Positions 26,224-34,355 of a stretch of DNA of 64,000 nucleotides are shown here, piece by piece. The DNA is from Prochloron sp965198675 (GTDB lineage Bacteria; Cyanobacteriota; Cyanobacteriia; Cyanobacteriales; Prochloraceae): contig OZ240666.1 in assembly GCA_965198675.1 (NCBI GenBank), positions 3,410,001-3,474,000 on the forward strand, written 5' to 3'. Position numbers and translations under genes: made by a program. The notes below the pieces were generated by a model. The model saw only the letters and a list, made by a program, of their open reading frames with translations. It had not been told where the DNA came from and made no database searches. Position 1 is the first letter of the stretch. Each line of letters starts with the position of its first letter.

Positions 26224-26888
26224 CTGGTATTACCCAACGGATTCAAGAAATTCGCACTTCACTACCTTCTCATGTCCGTCTGATTGCTGTGAGCAAAAAA
26301 GTGTCGGTACCCGAACTTCGAGAGGCTTATGAGGCGGGAGTGAGGGATTTTGGCGAAAACCGCCTTACTGAGGCTTTACCCAAACAAGAGCAACTAAAAG
26401 ACTTACCAGACATTACCTGGCATTTTATCGGTCATTTGCAAGGTAATAAAGCTAAAAAAGCCTTGGAACACTTTCAATGGATTCACTCTGTTGACAGTCT
26501 AAAACTGGCAGTGCGTCTGAATCGCTTGGCTGAGGAGTTATGCTGTCAGCCCCAAGTCTGTCTCCAAGTGAAAATGCTGCCGGATCCCAATAAATACGGC
26601 TGGAGTGTTCCCGACATGCGGTCGTGTTTGCCAGAATTAGACCAGTGTCGCGGGCTGCAAATTAAAGGTTTGATGACAATTTTGCCCTTTGGATTGTCTA
26701 CAAAGGAAACTTTAGCAGCGTTTGAGGCCACTCGCCACCTAGCAGAGAAAATCCGGGGGCAAAACTGGTCTCATATTCAAATGGAACAGCTATCTATGGG
26801 AATGTCCGGGGATTATTTGCTAGCCGTAAAAGCTGGAGCCACAGCGATCCGCTTGGGAACGAAAATTTTCCGTGACCGAACCCCTTGA
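26220..26888 (+). CDS. pipY: YggS/PLPBP-family pyridoxal-phosphate homeostasis protein
   Basis: 222 residues. The PLP lysine lies in LIAVSKKVSVPELREAYEAG; FGENRLTEALPKQEQL, WHFIGHLQGNKAKKAL, IHSVDSLKLAVRLN and the end LSMGMSGDYLLAVKAGATAI followed by RLGTKIF are all family signatures. The protein is a single-domain TIM-barrel PLP carrier that affects amino-acid and vitamin B6 balance; in cyanobacteria it is called PipY and interacts functionally with PipX. Translationally coupled to pipX. Confidence 0.92.
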   Translation: MTGITQRIQEIRTSLPSHVRLIAVSKKVSVPELREAYEAGVRDFGENRLTEALPKQEQLKDLPDITWHFIGHLQGNKAKKALEHFQWIHSVDSLKLAVRLNRLAEELCCQPQVCLQVKMLPDPNKYGWSVPDMRSCLPELDQCRGLQIKGLMTILPFGLSTKETLAAFEATRHLAEKIRGQNWSHIQMEQLSMGMSGDYLLAVKAGATAIRLGTKIFRDRTP

Positions 26889-26919
26889 CCCTTTGCGCCT
26901 CTGCGCCTCTGCGCGAGAC

Positions 26920-28119
26920 TCAAACCCGAATTTGAGACCAAACCTTGGTGGGTAGTCCCCAAATATAGATAAAGCCTTCTGCTGCTTTATGGTCGAATTT
27001 ATCATCTACTCCATAGGTTGCTAAATCAGGAGCATAAAGAGAATTAGGGGACTTCCTGCCCACGATCGCCCCGTTACCTTTAAATAATTTTATCCGCACT
27101 GTACCAGAAACTCGCTCTTGGGTTTGGGCAATAAATGCTTCCAGAGCCTGTTTTAAAGGACTGTACCACAAACCGCGATAGACTAAGTTGCTGTAGGTAT
27201 CTTCTATCCCCCGCTTGTAGCTGGTTACGTCGGCGGTGAGGGTGAGGCTTTCTAAGTCTCGGTGAGCTTGGATCAGGAGTGATAAGGCGGGGGTTTCGTA
27301 TATTTCTCTGGATTTAATCCCTACTACCCGGTTTTCCAGCATATCAATTCGCCCCACACCGTGTTTTCCCCCTAACTCGTTCAACCGGGAAATCAGGGTT
27401 ACGGGATCCAGTGCTTCTCCATTGATGGTAACGGGAATTCCTCTCTCAAAGCCAATTTCCACATATTCTGGTTCCTCTGGGGTGGCGGAAATGGCCCTAG
27501 TCATGGCATATACTTCTTCGGGAGGTTCTGTCATGGGATCTTCCAGGGGGCCTGCTTCGATGCTCCGTCCCAGTAAGTTGCAATCGATGCTGTAAGGAGA
27601 GGACTTTTTCACTGGGGCAGTAATACCGAACTTTTCCCCGTAAGCAATAGTTTCTTCCCGACTCATCCCCCATTCCCGGGCTGGTGCCAGAACCTTCAGG
27701 TGGGGGTCCAGGGCCATAATACTCACGTCGAAGCGCACTTGGTCGTTCCCTTTACCTGTACAACCGTGAGCTACAGCGTCGGCGCCGTATTTAACTGCTG
27801 CTTCTACTAGCATTTTCGCAATTAAGGGACGAGCTAGGGCTGTGGAGAGGGGATAGCGATTTTCATAGAGAGCATTGGCTTGAATGGCTGGGAAAGCATA
27901 GTCTTGAACAAAGCTTTCTTTACCATCTTCTACTAAGCATATAGCAGCCCCAGCTTTCAGTGCTTTTGCTTTAATGGGACCGAGATCCTCCCCTTGACCT
28001 AAGTCTGCTGCCAGGGCAATTACCTCCTGGACACCCCATTCTTCTTTCAGGTAGGGAATGCAAACGGAGGTATCCACTCCCCCAGAATATGCCAGCACGA
28101 CCTTTGTTGCTCTTGCCAT
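26920..28119 (-). CDS. argG: Argininosuccinate synthase
   Basis: 399 residues, the usual length. It joins citrulline and aspartate with ATP in arginine synthesis. The N-terminal pyrophosphatase loop VVLAYSGGVDTSVCIPYL, AVAHGCTGKGNDQVRFDVSI, SPYSIDCNLLGRSIEAGPLE, ELGGKHGVGRIDMLENRVVG and KSREIYETPALSLLIQAHRD are all intact. It converges with yggS across a 31-bp gap made of a CTTTGCGCCTCTGCGCCTCT repeat. Confidence 0.97.
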   Translation of the reverse strand: MARATKVVLAYSGGVDTSVCIPYLKEEWGVQEVIALAADLGQGEDLGPIKAKALKAGAAICLVEDGKESFVQDYAFPAIQANALYENRYPLSTALARPLIAKMLVEAAVKYGADAVAHGCTGKGNDQVRFDVSIMALDPHLKVLAPAREWGMSREETIAYGEKFGITAPVKKSSPYSIDCNLLGRSIEAGPLEDPMTEPPEEVYAMTRAISATPEEPEYVEIGFERGIPVTINGEALDPVTLISRLNELGGKHGVGRIDMLENRVVGIKSREIYETPALSLLIQAHRDLESLTLTADVTSYKRGIEDTYSNLVYRGLWYSPLKQALEAFIAQTQERVSGTVRIKLFKGNGAIVGRKSPNSLYAPDLATYGVDDKFDHKAAEGFIYIWGLPTKVWSQIRV

Positions 28120-28144
28120 TAATTTTTACTTCCTAATTTTTGAA

Positions 28145-28207
28145 CCGCAGATAATTGCGAAGCTTTGCTTGCGCAAAGCGCAAGCAACCGCCCAAGGCGG
28201 GAGCAGA
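28145..28207. repeat. GCTTGCGCAAAGCGCAAGCAACCGCC repeat
   Basis: A palindromic CTTTGCTTGCGCAAAGCGCAAGC unit followed by AACCGCCCAAGGCGGGAGCAGATAA. Sister copies are at about 29697-29760 and 22085-22135, and a shorter relative (32367-32400) has inserted into a Uma2-type gene. It lies in the leader of argG. Confidence 0.6.
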
Positions 28208-28249
28208 TAAGTACAGATTAGTTTAAAATATAGCATTGATATTTACTTG

Positions 28250-28507
28250 TTATTGTTTCTTGTCGGCGCGAAAAAGAAAGACCATGAAGGCGACGACACC
28301 AATTTGGAGGGCGAAATTGGGCAAAGCAGTGGTAACATCTCTCCCAGCAGCTATTTGGGCAAAAAAAATGACCGCGCCAATGAAACCGGAAGCGCCGAAG
28401 GCTAGATAGATGAATTTTCTCAACCCTCTATATGGTGCTACTGCTTCTGCTTTGAGACGGGCATATTTTTGGTCTAGTTGTTTTTTCCCAGTGGGGAATT
28501 CTGTCAT
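28250..28507 (-). CDS. DUF3493-type small membrane protein
   Basis: 85 residues from the ATG at 28507 (MTEFPTGKKQLDQKYARLKA); a TTG four codons earlier is also possible. Two membrane helices (FIYLAFGASGFIGAVIFFAQ and NFALQIGVVAFMVFLF) follow a basic amphipathic segment, and the protein ends RADKKQ. The pattern EAVAPYRGLRKFIYLAFGAS is typical of the cyanobacterial DUF3493 family, related to plant LPA3-like photosystem II assembly proteins. Role here is inferred from that family only. Confidence 0.65.
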   Translation of the reverse strand: MTEFPTGKKQLDQKYARLKAEAVAPYRGLRKFIYLAFGASGFIGAVIFFAQIAAGRDVTTALPNFALQIGVVAFMVFLFRADKKQ

Positions 28508-28602
28508 CAATATTCTCAATCAAATTTGTGTTATACTATAAACTATAGTAATGGGCGCTCAAGGGACTGAATAAATTAGCATGGTACGTGAATTAAGATT
28601 CA

Positions 28603-28637
28603 CTGGTAACTGGTAACTGGTAACTGATAACTGATAA
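28603..28637. repeat. Heptamer array (CTGGTAA x3, CTGATAA x2)
   Basis: Five tandem 7-bp units immediately upstream of tRNA-Thr, preceded by CATGGTACGTGA, a motif also found beside heptamer units at 33840-33852 and, inverted, near 12116-12123. Confidence 0.8.
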
Positions 28638-28648
28638 CTGTTATAAGT

Positions 28649-28720
28649 GCCGATGTAGCTCAGTGGTAGAGCATTCGATTCGTAATCGAACGGTCGGCGG
28701 TTCAAATCCGCTCATCGGCT
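28649..28720 (+). tRNA. tRNA-Thr (anticodon CGU)
   Basis: A 72-nt cloverleaf: acceptor GCCGATG pairing with CATCGGC, D-arm TAGCTCAGTGGTAGAGC, anticodon stem TTCGA/TCGAA around the loop TTCGTAA (anticodon CGT, reading ACG threonine codons), and T-arm containing GGTTCAAATCC. The discriminator is T and the CCA end is not encoded. A heptamer array ends 11 bp upstream. Confidence 0.93.
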
Positions 28721-28745
28721 TGTCGATAATTGGGTACTAGCTTTT

Positions 28746-29366
28746 ATGGCAGCAACTGAAGAGCCAATTTCTATTCTTCCAGCCAACGGGGAACCACCCA
28801 AACGCTTACTAATATTACTCCATGGCTGGGGAGCAAATGCCAGAGATTTAGCGCCCCTAGCATCCATATTTAATCTTCCCGATTATCAGTTTGTCTTGCC
28901 CAATGCTCCCTTTCCTCATCCTGAAGTACCGGGGGGCAAGGCTTGGTATGTTTTGGAAACTAAGGAATACAAGGGTTTAGAAGAGAGTAGGCAACTTTTG
29001 CGTGACTGGCTCCTATCCTTAGAGAATACTACAGGAGTTCCCCTCTCAGATACTATTTTAAGCGGTTTCTCCCAAGGTGGTGCTATGACTCTAGATGTGG
29101 GATTGACTTTACCTCTTGCTGGTTTGTGTAGTTTGAGTGGTTATTTACATTCTCAACCAGAACCATCTTATTCCCCAGCGCCCCCTGTATTAATTGTACA
29201 CGGCAAACAAGACTCAGTGGTTCCCTTAGAAGCTGGTATCGAAGCAAGGGACAAATTGACAGCCCTAGGATTTCCGGTGCAGTATCAAGAGTTGGATATG
29301 GGACATGAAATTACACCGTCGGTGGTAGAATTGATGGAGTCTTTCCTCTTAACCAGGGTGGGGTGA
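28746..29366 (+). CDS. Phospholipase/carboxylesterase-family serine hydrolase
   Basis: 206 residues with an alpha/beta-hydrolase fold of the short carboxylesterase (YpfH/acyl-protein-thioesterase-like) type. The oxyanion segment is LLILLHGWGANARDLAPLAS; the nucleophile Ser109 lies in LSGFSQGGAMTLDVGL; the Asp is in VHGKQDSVVPLEAG and the His in LDMGHEITPSVVE. No signal peptide, so cytoplasmic. Substrate unknown; relatives hydrolyse short acyl esters or thioesters. Confidence 0.85.
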   Translation: MAATEEPISILPANGEPPKRLLILLHGWGANARDLAPLASIFNLPDYQFVLPNAPFPHPEVPGGKAWYVLETKEYKGLEESRQLLRDWLLSLENTTGVPLSDTILSGFSQGGAMTLDVGLTLPLAGLCSLSGYLHSQPEPSYSPAPPVLIVHGKQDSVVPLEAGIEARDKLTALGFPVQYQELDMGHEITPSVVELMESFLLTRVG

Positions 29367-29465
29367 TAGAGCTGTGTGTCAACCTCCGCTTTCCTTTGCG
29401 TCGGCGTAGAGCGCGAGACCATCGGACGCTATACAATAAAAGCAGGCTGTTGCGCTGGTGAGGAA

Positions 29466-29678
29466 ATGAACACTCTAAATTTGACGCAAAAAGAGATTTC
29501 GACTTTCACGGTTAATGATGTAGCCAATTTAGCAGGGCGTTTGGAACAGGATGAGTATAGCAATCCTTTTGAAGCTTTGCAAGATTGGCATTTGCTGCGG
29601 GCGATCGCCTTTCAACGCAGTGATTTAGCTGAACCTTATCTCTACCTCCTAGATCTGGAAGCTTATGACGAATCTTAA
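29466..29678 (+). CDS. DUF2555-type small protein
   Basis: 70 residues from the ATG at 29466, preceded by GGTGAGGAA; an upstream extension to 29376 reads as non-protein repeat sequence. The sequence (TFTVNDVANLAGRLEQDEYS, NPFEALQDWHLLRAIAFQRS) matches the small cyanobacterial DUF2555 family. No known function and no visible catalytic or membrane feature. Confidence 0.7.
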   Translation: MNTLNLTQKEISTFTVNDVANLAGRLEQDEYSNPFEALQDWHLLRAIAFQRSDLAEPYLYLLDLEAYDES

Positions 29679-29696
29679 CCGCTGTGTACGCAGATT

Positions 29697-29760
29697 ATTG
29701 GGAAGCAAAGCGCAAGCAAAGCGCAAGCAACCGCCTTTGGCGGGAGCAGATAAATACGGA
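29697..29760. repeat. GCAAAGCGCAAGCAACCGCC repeat
   Basis: Same family as 28145-28207, in the opposite context: it lies between the DUF2555-type gene and coaBC and ends CTTTGGCGGGAGCAGATAA, matching the other copy's CAAGGCGGGAGCAGATAA. Confidence 0.65.
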
Positions 29761-29793
29761 TATCCTTCTCATCTGTGGTTCAAATCTTAACTA

Positions 29794-31002
29794 ATGGGTA
29801 AAAGACGAGTCTTAATTGCTATCGGGGGGGGTATCGCTGCTTATAAGGTATGCGAAGTTATTTCCCAACTGTTTCAAGCTGGGGTGGAGGTGAAAGTCAT
29901 CCTCACGGAAAGGGCTAGGCAATTTATCACCCCCCTAACTGTGTCTACCCTCAGTCGGAATCACCCTTATACAGACCAAGATTTTTGGGCACCCACTCAC
30001 TCCCCTCCCCTCCATATTCAGTTAGGAGAATGGGCTGATCTGCTGGTTATTGCTCCCCTAACGGCGAATACTTTGAGTAAGTTAGCCTCTGGTGCAGGGG
30101 ATAATCTGTTAACCAATACGGTTTTGGCATCAGTTTGTCCTGTACTCTTAGCACCAGCCATGAATACGGATATGTGGGAACAAGTAGCAGTGCAGCGAAA
30201 TTGGCAACTGTTACAGCAGGATCCACGGTATCACACCATAGGACCGGGAGCTGGTTTGCTGGCTTGCGATCGCGTCGGTGCGGGGAGAATGGCAGAACCA
30301 ACAGAGATAATCGCCGCAGTCCAATCTTTGTTATATACTAAGGGCAAAAGAGATTTAACAGGGAAGCGGATTTTAATTAGTGCGGGGGGAACGAGAGAAC
30401 ATCTGGATCCGGTGCGCTTTATGGGCAATCCCGCTACAGGTAAGATGGGAGTAGCTTTGGCGCGAGCAACAGTTAGTCGGGGTGGTTCGATTACTCTAGT
30501 AGCAGGAGCGATGGATCAAGGGTTGTTAAGTATACTTAAAAGTATTAATATAATAAATGTTTTAAGCGCGACAGAGATGTCCGAAGCCATGTTCAAGTGT
30601 TTCCCAGCAGCAGATTGGATTATAATGTCAGCAGCAGTGGGGGATGTTAAACCAGCTAATTATGCATCACAAAAGTTTGACAAACAATCTCTTCCTTCCC
30701 ATTTAGCCTTAGAACCAGTAGGGGATATTTTAGCTCAATTGGGTGAACGCAAGCAACCTCATCAAAAGTTAATTGGGTTTGCTGCACAAACTGGGGAAAT
30801 TGTCAAGCCTGCTTTAGAAAAATTAAAGAGGAAAAAATTAGATGGGATAGTCGCTAACCCCATAGATAAAGCAAATGCTGGTTTTGGAAGCGATACTAAC
30901 GAAGCAGTTTTATTAGATACTCGGGGAAGACAGAAGTTAATAGAATCTTGTTCTAAGTTAGAGTTAGCTCATCATATCTTGGATTTTGTTGGAGATATAT
31001 AA
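29794..31002 (+). CDS. coaBC: Bifunctional phosphopantothenoylcysteine decarboxylase/synthetase
   Basis: 402 residues. The N-terminal CoaC flavodoxin-like domain (about 1-180) has GGGIAAYKVCEVI, the PAMNTDMW substrate clamp and the ACDRVGAGRMAEP loop; the C-terminal CoaB domain (about 185-400) has ILISAGGTREHLDPVRFMGN, ATGKMGVALARA, MSAAVGDVKPANY and GFAAQTGE. Together these convert 4'-phosphopantothenate and cysteine to 4'-phosphopantetheine in coenzyme A synthesis. Length and domain order are normal. Confidence 0.95.
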   Translation: MGKRRVLIAIGGGIAAYKVCEVISQLFQAGVEVKVILTERARQFITPLTVSTLSRNHPYTDQDFWAPTHSPPLHIQLGEWADLLVIAPLTANTLSKLASGAGDNLLTNTVLASVCPVLLAPAMNTDMWEQVAVQRNWQLLQQDPRYHTIGPGAGLLACDRVGAGRMAEPTEIIAAVQSLLYTKGKRDLTGKRILISAGGTREHLDPVRFMGNPATGKMGVALARATVSRGGSITLVAGAMDQGLLSILKSINIINVLSATEMSEAMFKCFPAADWIIMSAAVGDVKPANYASQKFDKQSLPSHLALEPVGDILAQLGERKQPHQKLIGFAAQTGEIVKPALEKLKRKKLDGIVANPIDKANAGFGSDTNEAVLLDTRGRQKLIESCSKLELAHHILDFVGDI

Positions 31003-31099
31003 ATCTTACCATATTGCCGTGCCCCTTGATTTTTGGTCGGATGCGGTGGGCAATGCCCACCCTACGAGATCCACTAACTAACATTGTAAGTAGAGTAGT

Positions 31100-32197
31100 A
31101 TGAAAATTCCGGTTCTAGATTTAAAACCTCAATATAGAGCGCACAAAGAAGAGATGTCCGAGGCGATCGCCCGGGTCTTGGAATCAGGTCAGTTTATCCT
31201 GGGACCGGACGTGAGGCTTCTGGAAGAAGAGGTGGCAGCTTACCTGGGGGTGAAACACGCTATTGGGGTCAACTCCGGGACAGATGCTCTGATGATCGGT
31301 CTGAGGGCAGCAGGTATTGGGGAAGGGGATGAGGTGATTACCACTCCCTTTTCTTTTTTTGCTACTGCTGAGTCCATTAGTAATGTGGGGGCAAAACCCA
31401 TATTTGCCGATATTGACCCCAATTGTTACAACATCGACCCCGAGGAGATTAAAGCCAAAATAACACCCCAGACTAAGGGGATTATGCCAGTTCACCTCTA
31501 TGGTCGTCCAGCAGCAATGGGGCAAATAATGGATATTGCCCACCAATATGGACTGAAGGTGATTGAGGACTGCGCCCAGTCTTTTGGCGCTCGCTACGGG
31601 GGAAAATATACAGGAACCATAGGTCATGTTGGCGCTTTTTCCTTTTTCCCTTCTAAAAATCTGGGTGCCTATGGGGACGGGGGGATGATTGTCACGGACA
31701 ATGACCGGGTGGCTGAGATAGCCAGAATGCTCCGAGTACATGGGACAAAGACGAGGTATAACAACCAAGTGCTGGGTTACAATTCTCGGCTAGATAGTAT
31801 TCAAGCAGCGATTTTGCGGGTTAAACTGAAGTATATAGATGGTTGGAATGGAGCGCGGCGGAAAGTCGCTCAAATTTACAATGGCCTACTGGCAGGAGTG
31901 CCGGGGATAATTACCCCTGAGGTAGTAGAGGGTCACGTGTTTCACCAGTATACGATTCGGTTTACCAATGGGAAGCGAGACCGAGTGAAAGAATATCTGG
32001 CATCTTTTGGAATTGCTTCGATGGTTTATTATCCCCTGCCTCAAGACCAGTTGCCAGTTTATAAAGGTCAATATCCGGTAACTCCTAGGAGCAATTTGCT
32101 GGCAGGGAAGGTGCTGAGTTTACCCATTTGGCCAGAAATTGAGGAGAAAACGATGGCAAGAGTGGTACAAGGAATTAAGGAAGGGTTAGAGTGCTAG
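31100..32197 (+). CDS. DegT/DnrJ/EryC1/StrS sugar aminotransferase
   Basis: 365 residues. A PLP-dependent enzyme of the family that aminates nucleotide-activated keto-sugars: GVNSGTDALMIGLRAAGIGE, EVITTPFSFFATAESISNVG, VIEDCAQSFGARYGGKY, the PLP lysine K186 in FFPSKNLGAYGDGGMIVT, and GYNSRLDSIQAAILRVKLKY. The C-terminus is complete. It is likely to serve surface-glycan synthesis; the neighbouring epimerase (34.4 kb) and the broken ABC fragment fit a reduced polysaccharide cluster. Confidence 0.9.
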   Translation: MKIPVLDLKPQYRAHKEEMSEAIARVLESGQFILGPDVRLLEEEVAAYLGVKHAIGVNSGTDALMIGLRAAGIGEGDEVITTPFSFFATAESISNVGAKPIFADIDPNCYNIDPEEIKAKITPQTKGIMPVHLYGRPAAMGQIMDIAHQYGLKVIEDCAQSFGARYGGKYTGTIGHVGAFSFFPSKNLGAYGDGGMIVTDNDRVAEIARMLRVHGTKTRYNNQVLGYNSRLDSIQAAILRVKLKYIDGWNGARRKVAQIYNGLLAGVPGIITPEVVEGHVFHQYTIRFTNGKRDRVKEYLASFGIASMVYYPLPQDQLPVYKGQYPVTPRSNLLAGKVLSLPIWPEIEEKTMARVVQGIKEGLEC

Positions 32198-32264
32198 TAC
32201 TGCGGGCTCCCACGAAATTGGTTGGTAAAATAAAGTCAAAATCTAGAGAAGAAGAGGTGTATAG

Positions 32265-33075
32265 ATGACTCAAACACTAGAGATAAAAACGGCAACGAGA
32301 CAAATCAAACAAGAACCACAAATAATTTGGGAAAAATTACCAGAAGACTTCATTTTACCAGACGATTGCGAAGCTTTGCGAAGCAACCGCCCTTGGCGTC
32401 CCAGTGGAAAGTATTGTTCAACCTTTATTAGCAGCAGCACTGACAGAAGCTTTTGATTTAGCCGGTTTAATTACTGCTCAGATGTTAATTGCCTCAAATA
32501 TGGTAATTTGTACCAAAGTTAATAATGAAACTGTTATCAAAGCTCCCGATTGGTTCTATGTAAAGAGGGTGTTGACCCAGGAAAATGGGGAGATTAGCCG
32601 CTCCTACACTCCCCACAAGGAAGGAGATTTACCCACAGTGGTGATGGAATTTTTGTCGAAAACAGAGACAGGTGAATATTCCATGATATCCACTTATCCC
32701 TATGGGAAAATGTTTTACTATGAGCAAATTTTGCCCATACCTATCTACGTAATTTTCGACCCTGCTGATGGAATGCTGGAGGTGCGAAAATTAAACTCAT
32801 CAGAGCGGTATGAAGTGGAAACCTTAGACGAGGAAGGAAGATATTTCATTTCTGAAATGGGTTTATATTTAGGAGTTTGGTATGGGAGGAGAGTAGAAAA
32901 AACCATTCACTGGTTGCGGTGGTGGGATAGTGAAGGTAATATTTTGTTGTGGGGTTATGAGAAAATTGCACTAGAACGACAGCGCGCTGAAGAACAGCAA
33001 AAGCGGGCTGAAGCAGCAGAACTTGAGGTGGCGCGGTTACGCTCATTGTTAGAGCAAGCTGGGTTAGAAAATTGA
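32265..33075 (+). pseudogene. Uma2-family protein, copy 1, split by a 34-bp repeat
   Basis: The Uma2 (DUF820) family is a PD-(D/E)XK-like nuclease family greatly expanded in cyanobacteria. Copy 1 starts at ATG 32265 (MTQTLEIKTATRQIKQEP) and reads normally to PEDFILPDD, where a 34-bp repeat (32367-32400) shifts the frame. The rest continues as VESIVQPLLAAALTEAFDLA, PDWFYVKRVLTQENGEISRS, IPIYVIFDPADGMLEVRKLN and a Glu/Arg-rich C-terminal coiled coil ending LRSLLEQAGLEN. Restarting from GTG 32404 could yield a 223-residue protein with most of the fold. The neighbouring paralogue shows the uninterrupted sequence at this site. Confidence 0.85.
32367..32400. repeat. 34-bp insertion (TGCGAAGCTTTGCGAAGCAA type) in Uma2 copy 1
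   Basis: Comparison with copy 2, which reads GACGATCCGGTGGAAAGT uninterrupted, shows that 34 bp separate GACGAT from CCAGTGGAAAGT here. The insert ends CCGCCCTTGGCGTC and resembles the GCGAAGCAAAGCGC...CCGCC repeats elsewhere in the window. 34 is not a multiple of three, so it causes the frameshift. Confidence 0.85.
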
Positions 33076-33089
33076 ATCTAGAGAAAAAG

Positions 33090-33987
33090 ATGACTCAAAC
33101 ATTCAAATACGTAAAACAAGAACCACAAGTAATTTGGGAAAAATTACCAGAGGACTTTGTTTTACCTGACGATCCGGTGGAAAGTATGGCTCAACCCTTA
33201 TTAGCAGCAGCACTGACAGAAGCTTTGGGTTTAGCCGATTTAATTACTTCTCAGATATTAATTGCCACAAATCTGGCAATTTGTGCTAAAATAAATGGTA
33301 AAATCGTTGTCAAAGCTCCCGATTGGTTCTATGTACCGAAGGTTTTTCCCTTGGAAAAAGGTGTGATGAGCCGCTCCTACACTCCCCACACGGAAGGAGA
33401 TGTACCAATAGTGGGGATGGAATTTTTATCGGACATAGATATGGGGGAATATTCCGTTCGATCCCGTTATCCCTACGGTAAAATGTGGTACTACGAGCAG
33501 ATTTTGCGTATACCTATCTATGTAATCTTCGATCCTACTGATGGAATGCTGGAGGTGCGTAAGTTAAACTCATCAGGGTGGTATGAAATAGAAACCTTAG
33601 ACGAGGAAGGAAGATATTTCATTCCAGAAATGGATCTATATTTAGGAGTTTGGTATGGGAAGAGATACCAAATCACCATTCATTGGTTGCGGTGGTGGGA
33701 TAGTAAAACAGTGACCAGTTACCAGTTACCAGTTACCAGGCGTATGGTGCGGGCTTTGGTCCCGCACCAACGCCTTCCACCAATAAATGGCTTGCCACCA
33801 CTTATTTGGTGGGGGCCTCAAACCCAAGGTTGAGCTGCTACCATGGTACGTGATTACTGGTCACTGGTAACTGAAAGGTGAAGGTAATATGTTATTGTGG
33901 GCTTCTGAAAGAATTGCTTTAGAACAGCAACAGCGGGCTGAAGCAGCAAAACTTGAGGTGGCGCGATTACGCTCATTATCCCCGTAA
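33090..33987 (+). pseudogene. Uma2-family protein, copy 2, split by a 175-bp heptamer-bordered element
   Basis: Paralogue of copy 1, 14 bp after it. From ATG 33090 (MTQTFKYVKQEPQVIWEK) it is intact through VESMAQPLLAAALTEALGLA, PDWFYVPKVFPLEKGVMSRS, IPIYVIFDPTDGMLEVRKLN and HWLRWWDS, then runs into an insertion (33705-33879) and stops at 33831-33833. The lost C-terminus resumes after it as EGNMLLWASERIALEQQQRA and ends at 33985-33987. The truncated product keeps the nuclease-like fold but gains about 35 foreign residues in place of the coiled coil. Confidence 0.85.
33705..33879. repeat. 175-bp element bordered by inverted heptamer units
   Basis: Begins with CAGTGAC/CAGTTAC units (about 33709-33737) and ends with inverted units ACTGGTCACTGGTAACTG (about 33857-33874), with a GGTGCGGGCTTTGGTCCCGC palindrome inside. 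The right arm also carries CATGGTACGTGA. Its limits are set by comparison with Uma2 copy 1. Similar bordered segments are seen at about 12.12-12.36 and 58.09-58.66 kb. Confidence 0.75.
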
Positions 33988-34017
33988 CTGTAATAGACTC
34001 AATAGAGGAACGCCAGA

Positions 34018-34261
34018 GTGAATCTCATTGTCAAGCTACTTGATATACTAGACCGGAGAGAAAAAATCCAAGTTGTGGGAGTTTTTGTCTTAATCCTTTT
34101 CGGTGCAGTATTGGAAACCTCCAATCTGTGCTGCCCACTTTATCCCTGTTTGCCATCGCTGCTTTTCGTTTGATGCCATCAGCTAACAGGATTGTGAGTA
34201 CTTTAACAAATATTCGTTATTCTCGTTATAGTGTATCAGAGCAAATCAGGACTAGCCACTG
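34018..34261 (+). pseudogene. ABC-exporter permease scrap
   Basis: From GTG 34018 the frame reads NLIVKLLDILDRREKIQVVG and VFVLILFGAVLETSN, the start of a PglK/MsbA-like ABC exporter; it then jumps to a second frame with LPTLSLFAIAAFRLMPSANR and IVSTLTNIRYSRYS, which normally lies some 250 residues later. The ATPase domain is absent. This is a remnant of a flippase that would fit between the aminotransferase and the epimerase. Confidence 0.6.
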
Positions 34262-34355
34262 ATTACGCTCAGAAGGAGTATTAATGGATGTAAAATCAGT
34301 TTTAGATCCGATTACTCTACCTTCAAACTTAACCTACTGGAGTTTATAGATTATA

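Noticed and set aside
29376..29465. N-terminal extension of the DUF2555-type protein
   Set aside because: The extension is unlike the family and an ATG with a good ribosome-binding site exists at 29466.
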